The notes under the pieces were generated by a model. The model was not told where the DNA came from and did not search any database. It worked only from the letters and a program-made list of their open reading frames with translations. From NORP110 sp051251595 (GTDB taxonomy: Bacteria > Pseudomonadota > Alphaproteobacteria > Rhodobacterales > Rhodobacteraceae), in assembly GCA_051251595.1 (NCBI GenBank), contig JBPOFA010000003.1:310001-374000 (forward strand): a stretch of 64,000 nt of DNA, read 5' to 3'. Position 1 is the first letter of the stretch; every line of letters begins with the position of its first letter. Shown here one piece after another: positions 16,700 to 25,886 of this stretch. The translations under genes and the position numbers were made by a program.

Positions 16700-17161
16700 C
16701 TAGCCGGCGGTGCGCCAGCTTTCCATCTTCCGGTAAATCGTAGATGGGGAAACGCCCAAAACCCGCGCAGCCCGCGGAATGGAACCGCTATTGCCGGAAA
16801 TGGTCTGTTCAATCACGATACGTTCGATATCCTTCAGCGGCTTTCCAATCAGTTCATTTTGATTGGCAATCTCTGGTGCTGAGTTTGGGGTGTCCTGGCC
16901 TGCGTCACGCCCCGTATTCGGGCCAATCGCCTTGGGCATGAATTCATAGGCGGGGGCGCGCTTGGCGTCGTTCTGTGCCGATGATTTTGGCCCGCTTGAG
17001 GTCACCACAACCCGAACAGAGGGTGTGTTGTTCAGGAAATCGTCTAACGTGTCGGCCTCTTGGTTTTCGGGCACGCGCAGATGCAACAACACGATGTCCT
17101 CACTGATTTTTGCAAACCGGGCCTGCGCTTCGACAAAAGAAAACTTATCTGCACTGTTCAT
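16700..17161 (-). CDS. Short Fis-type DNA-binding regulator
   Basis: 153 residues. The last 50 form a Fis/NtrC-type helix-turn-helix (LKDIERIVIEQTISGNSG, then IPRAARVLGVSPSTIYRKME). The N-terminal ~100 residues lack the conserved Asp/Lys of a receiver domain and have no AAA+ ATPase, so this is not a standard sigma-54 activator. It resembles response regulators that lost their receiver. AGGTAAGTTGA precedes the ATG. Convergent to nadK with an eight-base gap. The target is unknown; prpE just upstream on the same strand is a candidate. Confidence 0.75.
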   Translation of the reverse strand: MNSADKFSFVEAQARFAKISEDIVLLHLRVPENQEADTLDDFLNNTPSVRVVVTSSGPKSSAQNDAKRAPAYEFMPKAIGPNTGRDAGQDTPNSAPEIANQNELIGKPLKDIERIVIEQTISGNSGSIPRAARVLGVSPSTIYRKMESWRTAG

Positions 17162-17319
17162 TCAACTTACCTGCACTCTTACACAAATTACTCATATTTG
17201 GGCGAACGGCCCACGACATACTCTACATCTAGAATATGTATCGGAGCTTGGGCTGCGCACAAAGGAAACCTGCATTTTCATGGTCTTATTTTCCGATAAG
17301 GGGACAGTGAGCGCGTTTT

Positions 17320-19212
17320 TCAAGCATTGCCATAGCCCAATGTTTTCAAAGCGTCACCAATTTCATCCAAAATGGCAGGATCGTCGATTGTCGCTGGCAT
17401 CTTGTAGGTTTCGCCATCAGCGATTCTCGCCATGGTTGAGCGTAAGATTTTCCCGGACCGTGTCTTGGGCAGTCTTTGAACCACCACCGCCAGCTTGAAA
17501 GCCGCCACGGGGCCGATCTTTTGGCGGACCAGCTTGATCGTCTCTGCCACAACCTCTGCGGGCGGGCGGGGGCTGCCTGCGTTCAGGCAGACAAAGCCAA
17601 GCGGCAATTGTCCTTTCAGCGCATCCGCGACACCGATGACAGCGCATTCCGCTACATCAGGATGACCGGCCAGAACCTCTTCGATCGCGCCGGTGGACAG
17701 ACGATGGCCCGCCACGTTGATCACATCATCCGTGCGCGCCATGATATAAAGATACCCGTCCTCATCCACATAGCCCGCATCCCCGGTTTCGTAATAGCCT
17801 GGAAATGCGTCCAGATAACCGCTTTGAAACCGGTCGGCCGCATTCCACAATGTGGGCAGGGTGCCGGGCGGCAGGGGCAGTTTCACCGTGATCGCACCCA
17901 GGGTCCCCGCTGGAACCGGATGGCCACCGTCGTCCAGAATCTGAACGTCATAGCCTGGCATCGCAACAGAGGGCGACCCGATCTTGATCGGCATGTCCTC
18001 TATCCCAAAGGGGCTAGAGGCAATCGCCCAGCCCGTTTCGGTCTGCCACCAATGGTCAATAACTGGGATGTCCAGCGCGGTTTGTGCCCATTCGATTGTA
18101 TCTGGATCCGCTCTTTCGCCCGCCAGAAACAAGGCGCGCAACCCGGACAGATTAAACCCCTTCACCAAGGCGCCTGTAGGATCCTCGCGTTTGATGGACC
18201 GCAATGCAGTGGGGGCGGTGAACAGAACTTTGACGTCATGTTCCTCGATCACCCGCCAAAAGGTACTGGCATCCGGGGTGCCAACGGGCTTGCCCTCAAA
18301 CACCAATGTGGTGTTGCCGTGGATCAGCGGCGCGTAGCAGATATAGCTGTGCCCCACGACCCAGCCCACATCTGAGGCGGCCCAATAGACCTCTCCTAGG
18401 GTCATCCCGTAGATGTTCTTCATCGACCAGTTCAACGCCACCAGATGCCCGCCTGTGGCGCGCACAACGCCTTTGGGCTGCCCGGTCGTGCCAGAGGTGT
18501 AAAGGATATAGGCAGGGTGATTGCCCTCTACCGGCAGGCATTCAGCGGGGGAGGTGCCCGCCTGCACGTCGGTCCAGTCATAGTCGCGCCCTGGGGTTAA
18601 GTCGGCCAGACATTGCGGCCGCTGAAAGATCACGCAGAACGCGGGGGCGTGGAGGGCGGTTTCCATCGCGCTGTCCAGCAAGGGCTTATAGGCAATCACC
18701 TTGCCCGGCTCTATCCCGCAAGAGGCCGCGATGATGGCCTTTGGCTTGGCATCATCAATGCGCACGGCCAGCTCATCCGCGGCGAAACCGCCAAACACCA
18801 CGGAATGGATCGCACCAATCCGGGTGACCGCAAGCATCGCCACCAGCGCCTCTGGCACCATGGGCATATAGATCAGCACCCTGTCGCCTTTGCCGACCCC
18901 CTTGGCCGCAAGCGCCCCGGCAAGCCCGGCAACCTTGGCTTGCAGCTGGGAATAGGTGATCTTGGCTTTGCTGTTGGTGATCGGGCTGTCGTGAATGATC
19001 GCGGTTTGGTCGCCGCGTCCGGCCAGAACATGGCGGTCAACGGCGTTGTAGCAGGTGTTGACCATGCCGTCTGAAAACCATTCGTAAGATGGGGCGTTTT
19101 CATCAAACAGCGCTTTGCTGGGGGGCGTGACCCAATCTATCCCTTTGGCGGCTTCCATCCAGAACGCATCCGGATCGCGCATGCTCTCTGCGTAAATATC
19201 GGCATAGGACAT
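17320..19212 (-). CDS. prpE: Propionate-CoA ligase (propionyl-CoA synthetase)
   Basis: AMP-forming acyl-CoA synthetase that activates propionate. 630 residues, typical of PrpE and slightly shorter than acetyl-CoA synthetase. P-loop-like YTSGTTGQPKGVV lies near residue 236, the adenylate motif DHWWQTETGWAI near 385, the hinge ARTDDVINVAGHRLSTGAIE near 515, and the acetylatable catalytic lysine in PKTRSGKILRS near 590. GGGAGGTCCACA precedes the ATG. No prpBCD methylcitrate genes are nearby, so propionyl-CoA probably enters the methylmalonyl pathway used by many roseobacters, for example in DMSP breakdown; that is inference. Confidence 0.93.
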   Translation of the reverse strand: MSYADIYAESMRDPDAFWMEAAKGIDWVTPPSKALFDENAPSYEWFSDGMVNTCYNAVDRHVLAGRGDQTAIIHDSPITNSKAKITYSQLQAKVAGLAGALAAKGVGKGDRVLIYMPMVPEALVAMLAVTRIGAIHSVVFGGFAADELAVRIDDAKPKAIIAASCGIEPGKVIAYKPLLDSAMETALHAPAFCVIFQRPQCLADLTPGRDYDWTDVQAGTSPAECLPVEGNHPAYILYTSGTTGQPKGVVRATGGHLVALNWSMKNIYGMTLGEVYWAASDVGWVVGHSYICYAPLIHGNTTLVFEGKPVGTPDASTFWRVIEEHDVKVLFTAPTALRSIKREDPTGALVKGFNLSGLRALFLAGERADPDTIEWAQTALDIPVIDHWWQTETGWAIASSPFGIEDMPIKIGSPSVAMPGYDVQILDDGGHPVPAGTLGAITVKLPLPPGTLPTLWNAADRFQSGYLDAFPGYYETGDAGYVDEDGYLYIMARTDDVINVAGHRLSTGAIEEVLAGHPDVAECAVIGVADALKGQLPLGFVCLNAGSPRPPAEVVAETIKLVRQKIGPVAAFKLAVVVQRLPKTRSGKILRSTMARIADGETYKMPATIDDPAILDEIGDALKTLGYGNA

Positions 19213-19314
19213 TGTGGACCTCCCAGTCTGATTTCAGCCAGTCTAGGTGGCGCAACAGCACTTGGGCAAGTCCGTTGCCTGTGGGGCATTGTCACGGGCA
19301 TATTTTGTGCAAGA

Positions 19315-19347
19315 CGCCCGGACACAGAAATGTGCTGTACCCGGGCG
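19315..19347 (-). terminator. Possible terminator after maeB
   Basis: CGCCCGG (19315-19321) pairs with CCGGGCG (19341-19347), with ACAG/CTGT able to extend the inner stem. It lies directly after the maeB stop. The U tract on the minus strand is poor (TCTTGC). Confidence 0.4.
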
Positions 19348-19355
19348 CGTTTCGG

Positions 19356-21635
19356 CTATTCGTAGAAAGACACCGGTGTTCCGGCCAAAGCTGACAGGTT
19401 CAACAAACCGCGCGCCGTAATCGATGGCGTCGCAATATGCGCCCGGTTGCCCATGCCCATCAGGATTGGGCCAACCTCTAGCCCGCCGGCTTTCATTTTC
19501 AGAATGTTGCGCACGCCACTGGCGGCATCGGAATTGGCAAAGATCAACGTATTGGCCGCGCCCACCATCCGCGAGTTCGGGAATATCCGTTCGCGCAAAT
19601 CCACATCCAGCGCCGCATCAATATGCATTTCGCCTTCGTAATCAAAGTCATGCGCATGTTGGCCGAGAATGTCCAAAGCGGCGCGCATGCGGCGGCCTGT
19701 ATCAATATCAAGGTTGCCGAACTGAGAATGCGAGCACAGCGCAATATTGGGCTTGATCCCGAACCTGCGGACGTGGCGCGCACTTGCGATCACCGTATTG
19801 GCGATCTGTTCTGGCGTCGGTTCCGCGTTAACTTGCGTGTCAGCCACAAACAGCGGGCTTTCCTCTAGGATCATCAGGCTCATCGCGCCGACGGGTTTCA
19901 GCTTATCCGTGCCCAAGACCTGCTGCACATAGTTCAAATGCCACAAGAATTGGCCAAACGTCCCGCAGATCATGCTGTCAGCTTCTTCCTGATGCACCAT
20001 TACGGCGGCAATAGCGGTGGTGTTCGTCCGCATGATCGCCTTGGCAAGGTCTGGCGTGACGCCACGGCGTTCCATCAATTTGTGATAGGTGGACCAATAG
20101 TCATGATAGCGCGGGTCATCATGAGGGTTCACCACCTCAAAATCCTTGAGGGGGCGAATGGCGAGGCCAGCCCGGATGCACCGGGCCTCAACCACGTCGG
20201 GACGTCCGATCAGGATCGGCTTGTCCTCTGTGTCCTCTAGCATCGCGTTGGCCGCGCGCAGAACGCGTTCATCTTCACCCTCGGCAAAGACGATCCGGCG
20301 AGAGGTAGAGGCCGCCGCTTCGAACACGGGGCGCATGATCAGCGCCGACTTAAAGACGGAACCGTCCAAGCTTTCCTTATAGGCCTTCAGGTCGTCCAAG
20401 GGCCGCGTTGCGACACCGGATTTCATCGCCGCCTCGGCAACGGCAGTGGCGACAATGCCGATCAGGCGCGGGTCAAAGGGTTTGGGGATCAAATAATCCG
20501 TCCCAAAAGTCAGCTGTTCACCGGCATAAGCGGCGGCTGTTTCCGCGCTTGTCGTGGCGCGGGCGAGGGCGGCGATGCCTTCGATACAGGCCAGTTTCAT
20601 TTCATCGTTGATTTCCGTCGCGCCCACATCCAAGGCACCGCGAAAGATGAACGGGAAACACAACACGTTGTTCACCTGGTTCGGATAATCGGAACGCCCC
20701 GTGGCGATTATAGCGTCGGGGGCCACTTCCAGAGCATCCTCTGGACGGATCTCGGGATCAGGGTTGGCCAGGGCAAAAATGATCGGCGGGCTGGCCATCT
20801 TTTGGACCATGCTTTTGGTCAGAACATTCGGGGCGGACAGCCCCAGAAACAGGTCTGCCCCATCAGCCACGTCTTCCATGGTTCTGTGGCCGCCGGGTTG
20901 GGCAAATTCCGCTTTTTGATGCGTCATGCCTTCGTTGCGCCCTTCATGGACCAACCCGAATTGGTCGCACAGCCAGATGTTCTCGCGCTTGACGCCCATC
21001 TTGACCAACAGGTTCAGACAGGCAATGCCCGCCGCCCCGCCGCCGCTGGATAAGACTTTGATATCTTCAAACTTTTTGCCCGTCAGGCGCATCGAGTTTG
21101 TGGCAGCAGCGCCCACAACGATGGCCGTTCCATGCTGGTCGTCGTGGAAGACGGGGATGTTCATCCGCTCGCGGCACAGCTGTTCGACAATAAAACAATC
21201 GGGGGCCTTGATGTCTTCCAGATTGATTGCACCAAAGGTGGGTTCCAGGGCACAGACAATATCCGCCAGCTTGTGCGGATCGCTTTCATTCACTTCGATG
21301 TCAAAGCAATCGATGTTCGCGAATTTCTTGAACAGAACCGCTTTGCCTTCCATCACCGGCTTGGACGCAAGCCCGCCGATATTGCCAAGGCCAAGCACCG
21401 CAGAACCGTTGGACAAAACGGCCACCAGATTGCCGCGAGAGGTATAGCGACTGGCATCTTCTGGGTTTGCTTTGATTTCCAAACAGGCTTCGGCCACGCC
21501 CGGGCTGTAGGCAAGGGACAGATCGCGACCATTGGCCAAGGGCTTGGTTGCGCGGATTTCCAGCTTACCAGCCTTGGGGAATTCATGGTAATGAAGCGCG
21601 GCTTTTTTAAGCGCTTCGTTGCGTTCGTCAGTCAT
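19356..21635 (-). CDS. maeB: NADP-dependent malic enzyme fused to phosphotransacetylase-like domain
   Basis: Oxidative decarboxylation of malate to pyruvate with NADPH production. The 759-residue product is the long MaeB form. The malic enzyme part is about residues 1-430, with SLAYSPGVAEACLEI near 41, FHDDQHGTAIVVGAA near 160 and SSGGGAAGIACLNLL for nucleotide binding. The C-terminal part (about 430-759) is homologous to phosphate acetyltransferase and in this family acts as a regulatory domain that senses acetyl-CoA. GGGAGG lies before the ATG. Its promoter region faces the VOC-bicupin gene across a gap with a perfect 18-bp palindrome. Confidence 0.96.
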   Translation of the reverse strand: MTDERNEALKKAALHYHEFPKAGKLEIRATKPLANGRDLSLAYSPGVAEACLEIKANPEDASRYTSRGNLVAVLSNGSAVLGLGNIGGLASKPVMEGKAVLFKKFANIDCFDIEVNESDPHKLADIVCALEPTFGAINLEDIKAPDCFIVEQLCRERMNIPVFHDDQHGTAIVVGAAATNSMRLTGKKFEDIKVLSSGGGAAGIACLNLLVKMGVKRENIWLCDQFGLVHEGRNEGMTHQKAEFAQPGGHRTMEDVADGADLFLGLSAPNVLTKSMVQKMASPPIIFALANPDPEIRPEDALEVAPDAIIATGRSDYPNQVNNVLCFPFIFRGALDVGATEINDEMKLACIEGIAALARATTSAETAAAYAGEQLTFGTDYLIPKPFDPRLIGIVATAVAEAAMKSGVATRPLDDLKAYKESLDGSVFKSALIMRPVFEAAASTSRRIVFAEGEDERVLRAANAMLEDTEDKPILIGRPDVVEARCIRAGLAIRPLKDFEVVNPHDDPRYHDYWSTYHKLMERRGVTPDLAKAIMRTNTTAIAAVMVHQEEADSMICGTFGQFLWHLNYVQQVLGTDKLKPVGAMSLMILEESPLFVADTQVNAEPTPEQIANTVIASARHVRRFGIKPNIALCSHSQFGNLDIDTGRRMRAALDILGQHAHDFDYEGEMHIDAALDVDLRERIFPNSRMVGAANTLIFANSDAASGVRNILKMKAGGLEVGPILMGMGNRAHIATPSITARGLLNLSALAGTPVSFYE

Positions 21636-21658
21636 TCCCAGTGCCTCCCGAGGAAATA

Positions 21659-21676
21659 TAGTTTAACGTTAAACTA
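21659..21676. promoter_or_regulatory. 18-bp perfect palindrome in the maeB/bicupin gap
   Basis: TAGTTTAACGTTAAACTA is fully self-complementary and lies 24 bases upstream of the maeB start, between two divergent genes. Symmetry and position fit a dimeric repressor operator. No regulator gene is adjacent, so the binding protein is unknown. Confidence 0.6.
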
Positions 21677-21723
21677 ATCTTCATATCCGAATTATGTCTT
21701 TCTGCTGCAGGATCATCAAGCCT

Positions 21724-21745
21724 GACTTGAAAAACAATTCAAGTC
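21724..21745. promoter_or_regulatory. Inverted repeat upstream of the bicupin gene
   Basis: GACTTGAA (21724-21731) and TTCAAGTC (21738-21745) are perfect inverted arms with a six-base AAACAA spacer. The site lies 36 bases before the bicupin ATG and could be an operator or a leader hairpin. Confidence 0.45.
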
Positions 21746-21780
21746 CATACAGTGTGCATCGGGAAAATAAAGAGGCTGAA

Positions 21781-22866
21781 ATGGTTGAAATTCGCGCCGA
21801 AGTCCGGCTGCCGACACAAGAACTTCGGGATGACATCCCGTTTTTTACCAAAACGTTGAAAATGCAGTTGGATCAGATATTTCCAGCAGATGATCCGTCT
21901 ACAGCGGTGTTTTCCGGGCATGGCCTTCGGGTGCGCGTTGAAAAGGACGCCCCGGAAGCACCGGGAACCTTGCGGATTCTGACCGAAGACCCAGACAACT
22001 TTGCTGACGGTGATCGCGTTTTGACGGCCCCAAACGGGACCCGGATTGAGATTGACGATCTGAACCCGCCCCTGATCCTGCCGCATACCGAACATGCGTT
22101 CGTTGTGCGCCGATTGGCCGACCGCGCCCCTTGGGTGATTGGCCGGGCAGGGATGCATTACCGCGATTTGATCCCGTCACGCTTGGGCGGCTCTATCATC
22201 GCCAGCCATATTCGCATTCCCGATGGCGGGCCGGTGCCGGATATGGTGCATTTTCACAAAGTCGGGTTTCAGCTGATCTTTTGCTACAAGGGCTGGGTCG
22301 ATGTTTTGTACGAAGACCAGGGCGGGCCGATCCGGCTTTATGCCGGCGATTGCTTTATCCAGCCGCCGGAAATCCGGCATCGGGTGCTTGAGGCGTCCGA
22401 CGGGATTGAAGTCATCGAAATCGGCGTCCCGGCAGAACATGTGACCGAAATTGACCACAGCATGAAACTCCCAACAGAGCATCTGCGCCCGAATCGCGAA
22501 TGGGACGGGCAGCGCTTTGTGCATAACGTGGCCAAGACCGCCACGTGGCAGCCGTTTCGGATCCCCGGTTTTGTCCAGCGCGACACCACGATCAACGACA
22601 ACACCAAAGGTGTCGCTTCGGTTCAGGTGGTACGGCGGGACAAGGGCGACATCCCCGCATCCAAGCACAACACGGACATCCTGTTTGGTTTCGTGATGGA
22701 AGGGCACATGGTGCTGCATGGCGAAGGGCAAGACCCCTGCCGTCTGGACCCGGGCGACGCCTTTGTGATCCCACCCGATTTTGAGACCCGCTATGGCGAC
22801 CCGTCCGAGGATTTCGAACTGTTAGAGGTGTCGCTGCCCGGTACATTTGAAACGAACCTAACGTGA
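21781..22866 (+). CDS. VOC-like plus double-cupin fusion protein
   Basis: 361 residues. The first ~60 look like a glyoxalase (VOC) unit (VRLPTQELRDDIPFFTKTL, SGHGLRVRVEK). Two cupin domains follow. In the first, HFHKVGFQLIFCYKGWVDV (about 155-173), YAGDCFIQPPEIRH and a His give a likely metal site. In the second, KHNTDILFGFVMEGHMVLHG (near 297-316) and LDPGDAFVIPP are visible, with fewer metal ligands. AGAGGCTGAA precedes the ATG. It stands directly before cdd on the same strand, with 61 bases between. The substrate is unknown; a sugar- or nucleoside-linked role is only a guess from position. Confidence 0.75.
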   Translation: MVEIRAEVRLPTQELRDDIPFFTKTLKMQLDQIFPADDPSTAVFSGHGLRVRVEKDAPEAPGTLRILTEDPDNFADGDRVLTAPNGTRIEIDDLNPPLILPHTEHAFVVRRLADRAPWVIGRAGMHYRDLIPSRLGGSIIASHIRIPDGGPVPDMVHFHKVGFQLIFCYKGWVDVLYEDQGGPIRLYAGDCFIQPPEIRHRVLEASDGIEVIEIGVPAEHVTEIDHSMKLPTEHLRPNREWDGQRFVHNVAKTATWQPFRIPGFVQRDTTINDNTKGVASVQVVRRDKGDIPASKHNTDILFGFVMEGHMVLHGEGQDPCRLDPGDAFVIPPDFETRYGDPSEDFELLEVSLPGTFETNLT

Positions 22867-22927
22867 GCCCTTGCATCACTCGGCTTTCCGTCTCAGTCTT
22901 TGGGTCTAATCATACGGAGAGATGTTC

Positions 22928-23320
22928 ATGAGTTTGCTGGAAGCTGCCACAAAAGTCCGCAAGCAGGCCTATGCGCCTTATTCAAATTTCAAAGTTGGCG
23001 CAGCGATCCGCACGACAGCCGGCACAGTGTTCAGCGGTTGCAACGTCGAAAACGTCGCCTATCCCGAAGGCACTTGTGCCGAGGCCGGTGCGATTGCGGC
23101 AATGATCGCGGCGGGCGAAACCGAAATCGCCGAAGTACTGGTCATCGCCGACAGCCCCTTGCCGGTCAGCCCCTGTGGCGGGTGCCGACAAAAGCTGGCA
23201 GAATTCACCAAGGCGGATGTCAACGTGACCATGACCACGCTTGAAGGGAATTCTCTGACGCTGACAATGGCCGAAATCCTGCCCGGGGCCTTTACACAGT
23301 CCCATATGGAAATGACCTGA
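22928..23320 (+). CDS. cdd: Cytidine deaminase
   Basis: Zinc enzyme that turns cytidine and deoxycytidine into uridine forms. The 130-residue product is the short homotetrameric type. Zinc ligands are the Cys in TCAEAGAIAAM near residue 54 and the pair in SPCGGCRQKL near 87-90; the catalytic Glu is in CAE. I chose the ATG at 22928 because CGGAG is eight bases away; the ATG at 22922 is only two bases from it. First gene of the salvage operon cdd-deoA-deoB-upp, two bases before deoA. Confidence 0.94.
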   Translation: MSLLEAATKVRKQAYAPYSNFKVGAAIRTTAGTVFSGCNVENVAYPEGTCAEAGAIAAMIAAGETEIAEVLVIADSPLPVSPCGGCRQKLAEFTKADVNVTMTTLEGNSLTLTMAEILPGAFTQSHMEMT

Positions 23321-23322
23321 GC

Positions 23323-24630
23323 ATGGATGCCCGTTCCATCATTTCCAGAATGCGCGACAAGGCGGACTTGTCGCGCGCGCAGCTGGAATGGTTTGCGAAC
23401 GGTCTGGCAAATGGGGACGTTTCTGACGCACAGGCCGGTGCCTTTGCCATGGCGGTATTTCTGAACGGGATGACGGAACAAGACCGCGTTGGCCTGACCC
23501 GTGCAATGCGCGACAGTGGCGATGTGTTGCATTGGGATTTGCCCGGTCCGATCATCGACAAACACTCCACCGGCGGCATTGGGGATTGCGTCTCTCTTTT
23601 GCTGGCACCGGCTTTGGCCTCTCTTGGGGCTTATGTCCCGATGGTCTCTGGCCGCGGGCTCGGGCATACGGGCGGCACGTTGGACAAGCTAGAGGCGATC
23701 CCCGGTCTGCGCACAGAGGTGTCTCAGGACCGGTTCCGCCAGATCGTGGCCAATGTTGGCACCGCGATCGTGTCTGCCACCAGCAACATCGCCCCGGCGG
23801 ATAAACGTCTTTATGCGGTGCGCGACGTAACGGGCACGGTGGAAAGCATTGATCTGATCACCGCCTCTATCCTGTCCAAAAAACTTGCCGCAGGGCTGGA
23901 TGCACTGGTGCTTGACGTCAAAGTCGGGACCGGGGCGTTCATGAAGGATATTGATGAGGCCAGCGAACTGGCAGAGGCATTGGTCAGCACGGCCAATGGG
24001 GCAGGGTGTAAAACATCTGCCTTGATCACGGATATGAACCAACCCTGCGCGACCTCTGTTGGCAACGCGCTAGAGATCATGGACGTGATGGAGGCGCTGA
24101 CAGGCGCGCGAACAGATAGCGTCCTGTGTGATGTCACGGCGGCTTTGGGCGGTGAATTGCTGGTTCTTGCAGGCATGGCGGATGATGCTCAATCGGGCGC
24201 AGAACAGGTTCAGGATTGCTTTGCAGACGGGGCCGCAGCCGAACGGTTTGGTCAGATGATCACCGAACTGGGCGGTCCGGCTGATTTCATCGACCGTTGG
24301 AGCGATCGCCTGCCAGCCGCGCCAGTCGTGCTAGAGGTTCTGGCAAGTGACGCTGGTTTCGTCACCGGAATGGATGGCCAGGCCCTTGGCCTTGCTGTGG
24401 TTGATCTTGGGGGCGGGCGTCACAGGGGGGATGACGTGATTGATCCTTCTGTTGGTCTGTCAGATGTCAGCATGCTGGGCGACCGCGTGGACCGGCACAC
24501 GCCTTTGGCGACGATCCATGCCGCGACAGAGGATGCCGCCAAAGCGGCGGCTGTCAAAGTTCACAAGGCCTACCGGATCGAAGACACCCAACATGACGTC
24601 CCCCCAACAGTGTATAGGAGCGTTCGCTGA
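23323..24630 (+). CDS. deoA: Thymidine phosphorylase
   Basis: Phosphorolysis of thymidine and deoxyuridine to base and deoxyribose 1-phosphate. 435 residues, family length. The phosphate- and nucleoside-binding signature reads DKHSTGGIGDCVSLL near residue 83, and SGRGLGHTGGTLDKLEAI near 108. It overlaps deoB by one base (TGATG), so translation is coupled. Its product feeds the phosphopentomutase encoded next. Confidence 0.96.
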   Translation: MDARSIISRMRDKADLSRAQLEWFANGLANGDVSDAQAGAFAMAVFLNGMTEQDRVGLTRAMRDSGDVLHWDLPGPIIDKHSTGGIGDCVSLLLAPALASLGAYVPMVSGRGLGHTGGTLDKLEAIPGLRTEVSQDRFRQIVANVGTAIVSATSNIAPADKRLYAVRDVTGTVESIDLITASILSKKLAAGLDALVLDVKVGTGAFMKDIDEASELAEALVSTANGAGCKTSALITDMNQPCATSVGNALEIMDVMEALTGARTDSVLCDVTAALGGELLVLAGMADDAQSGAEQVQDCFADGAAAERFGQMITELGGPADFIDRWSDRLPAAPVVLEVLASDAGFVTGMDGQALGLAVVDLGGGRHRGDDVIDPSVGLSDVSMLGDRVDRHTPLATIHAATEDAAKAAAVKVHKAYRIEDTQHDVPPTVYRSVR

Positions 24631-25835
24631 TGCCACGTGCGTTTTTGATCGTGATGGATTCCGTTGGCTGCGGTGGAGCACCGGACGCGGATAAGTTTTT
24701 CAACGGCACCGTGCCGGATACAGGCGCAAACACCTTGGGCCATATTGCCGACGCTTGCGCGGCGGGCAAAGCGGAAGAGGGCCGAACTGGCCCGCTGCAC
24801 CTGCCAAACCTGAACGCCTTAGGTCTGGGGCGCGCGATTCAGATTGGATCGGGCCAAGACGTGTTGCCCGACAGAACGCCAACCGGCTTGTATGGGGCGG
24901 CGACAGAGCAATCCAACGGCAAGGACACGCCGTCGGGGCATTGGGAACTGGCCGGCGTGCCCGTGCCATGGGACTGGCACTATTTCCCCGACAAAACGCC
25001 TGCTTTCAGCGATGAAATCGTGGCAGAAGTCTGCAGGCTCGCCGGAACGGATGGGATCCTTGGCAATTGCCACGCCTCTGGTGTGCCGATCATCGAAGAA
25101 CATTGCGCCGAACACCTTCGGACTGGATGGCCGATTTGTTATACCTCTGCGGACAGCGTGTTTCAGATTGCGGCCCATGAAGAGGCCTTTGGACTCGACC
25201 GGTTGCAAAAGCTTTGCCAGGATTTGGCCCCGATGATGCATGCTATGAAAGTCGGGCGCGTCATCTCGCGCCCCTTTACCGGCAATGTCGGGGATTTTCG
25301 GCGCACCAAGAACCGCCGCGACTACGCAATCGCCCCGCCCAGCCCGACCCTGAATGACTGGGTGCAAGGGGCCGGGCGGAAGGTCTATGCGATTGGCAAA
25401 ATCGGTGACATCTTTTCAATGCGCGGCATTGATGAGCTGCGCAAAGGCCCGGATGCAGAGTTGATGGAACATCTTGTCGATCTAAGCCAAACCGCCGAAG
25501 AGGGCAGTCTGACTTTCGCCAATTTCGTTGAATTTGATTCCCTTTATGGCCATCCACGCGACGTGTCAGGCTATGCCCGAGCGTTGGAATGGTTCGACAG
25601 CAATCTGCCCCGTCTATTCGCAAATGCCCGGCCAGATGATCTGTTTCTGTTCACCGCTGACCATGGCAATGATCCCAGCTGGACCGGTACTGACCACACG
25701 CGCGAACGCGTTCCGGTCGTGGGCTACGGGCTGGGGCCGCGCGACATTGGGGCGGTTGCCTATGTTGACGTCGCGGCCTCTGTTGCCGATCATCTGGGCG
25801 TTCCCGCGCAAGGGCCGGGCAAGAGTTTCATTTGA
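24630..25835 (+). CDS. deoB: Phosphopentomutase
   Basis: Moves phosphate from C1 to C5 of ribose or deoxyribose, linking nucleoside phosphorolysis to central metabolism. 401 residues of the alkaline phosphatase superfamily. The N-terminal metal site MDSVGCGGAPDADKF is near residue 9 and the C-terminal site TADHGNDPSWTGTDHTRE near 340-357. NGKDTPSGHWE carries the phosphorylated Thr loop. No deoC aldolase is visible in the window. Confidence 0.96.
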   Translation: MPRAFLIVMDSVGCGGAPDADKFFNGTVPDTGANTLGHIADACAAGKAEEGRTGPLHLPNLNALGLGRAIQIGSGQDVLPDRTPTGLYGAATEQSNGKDTPSGHWELAGVPVPWDWHYFPDKTPAFSDEIVAEVCRLAGTDGILGNCHASGVPIIEEHCAEHLRTGWPICYTSADSVFQIAAHEEAFGLDRLQKLCQDLAPMMHAMKVGRVISRPFTGNVGDFRRTKNRRDYAIAPPSPTLNDWVQGAGRKVYAIGKIGDIFSMRGIDELRKGPDAELMEHLVDLSQTAEEGSLTFANFVEFDSLYGHPRDVSGYARALEWFDSNLPRLFANARPDDLFLFTADHGNDPSWTGTDHTRERVPVVGYGLGPRDIGAVAYVDVAASVADHLGVPAQGPGKSFI

Positions 25836-25886
25836 CCGCAAGCTGCTGTATTGCGGCATCGAATATCAGAAAGGCAGGCACATTTC

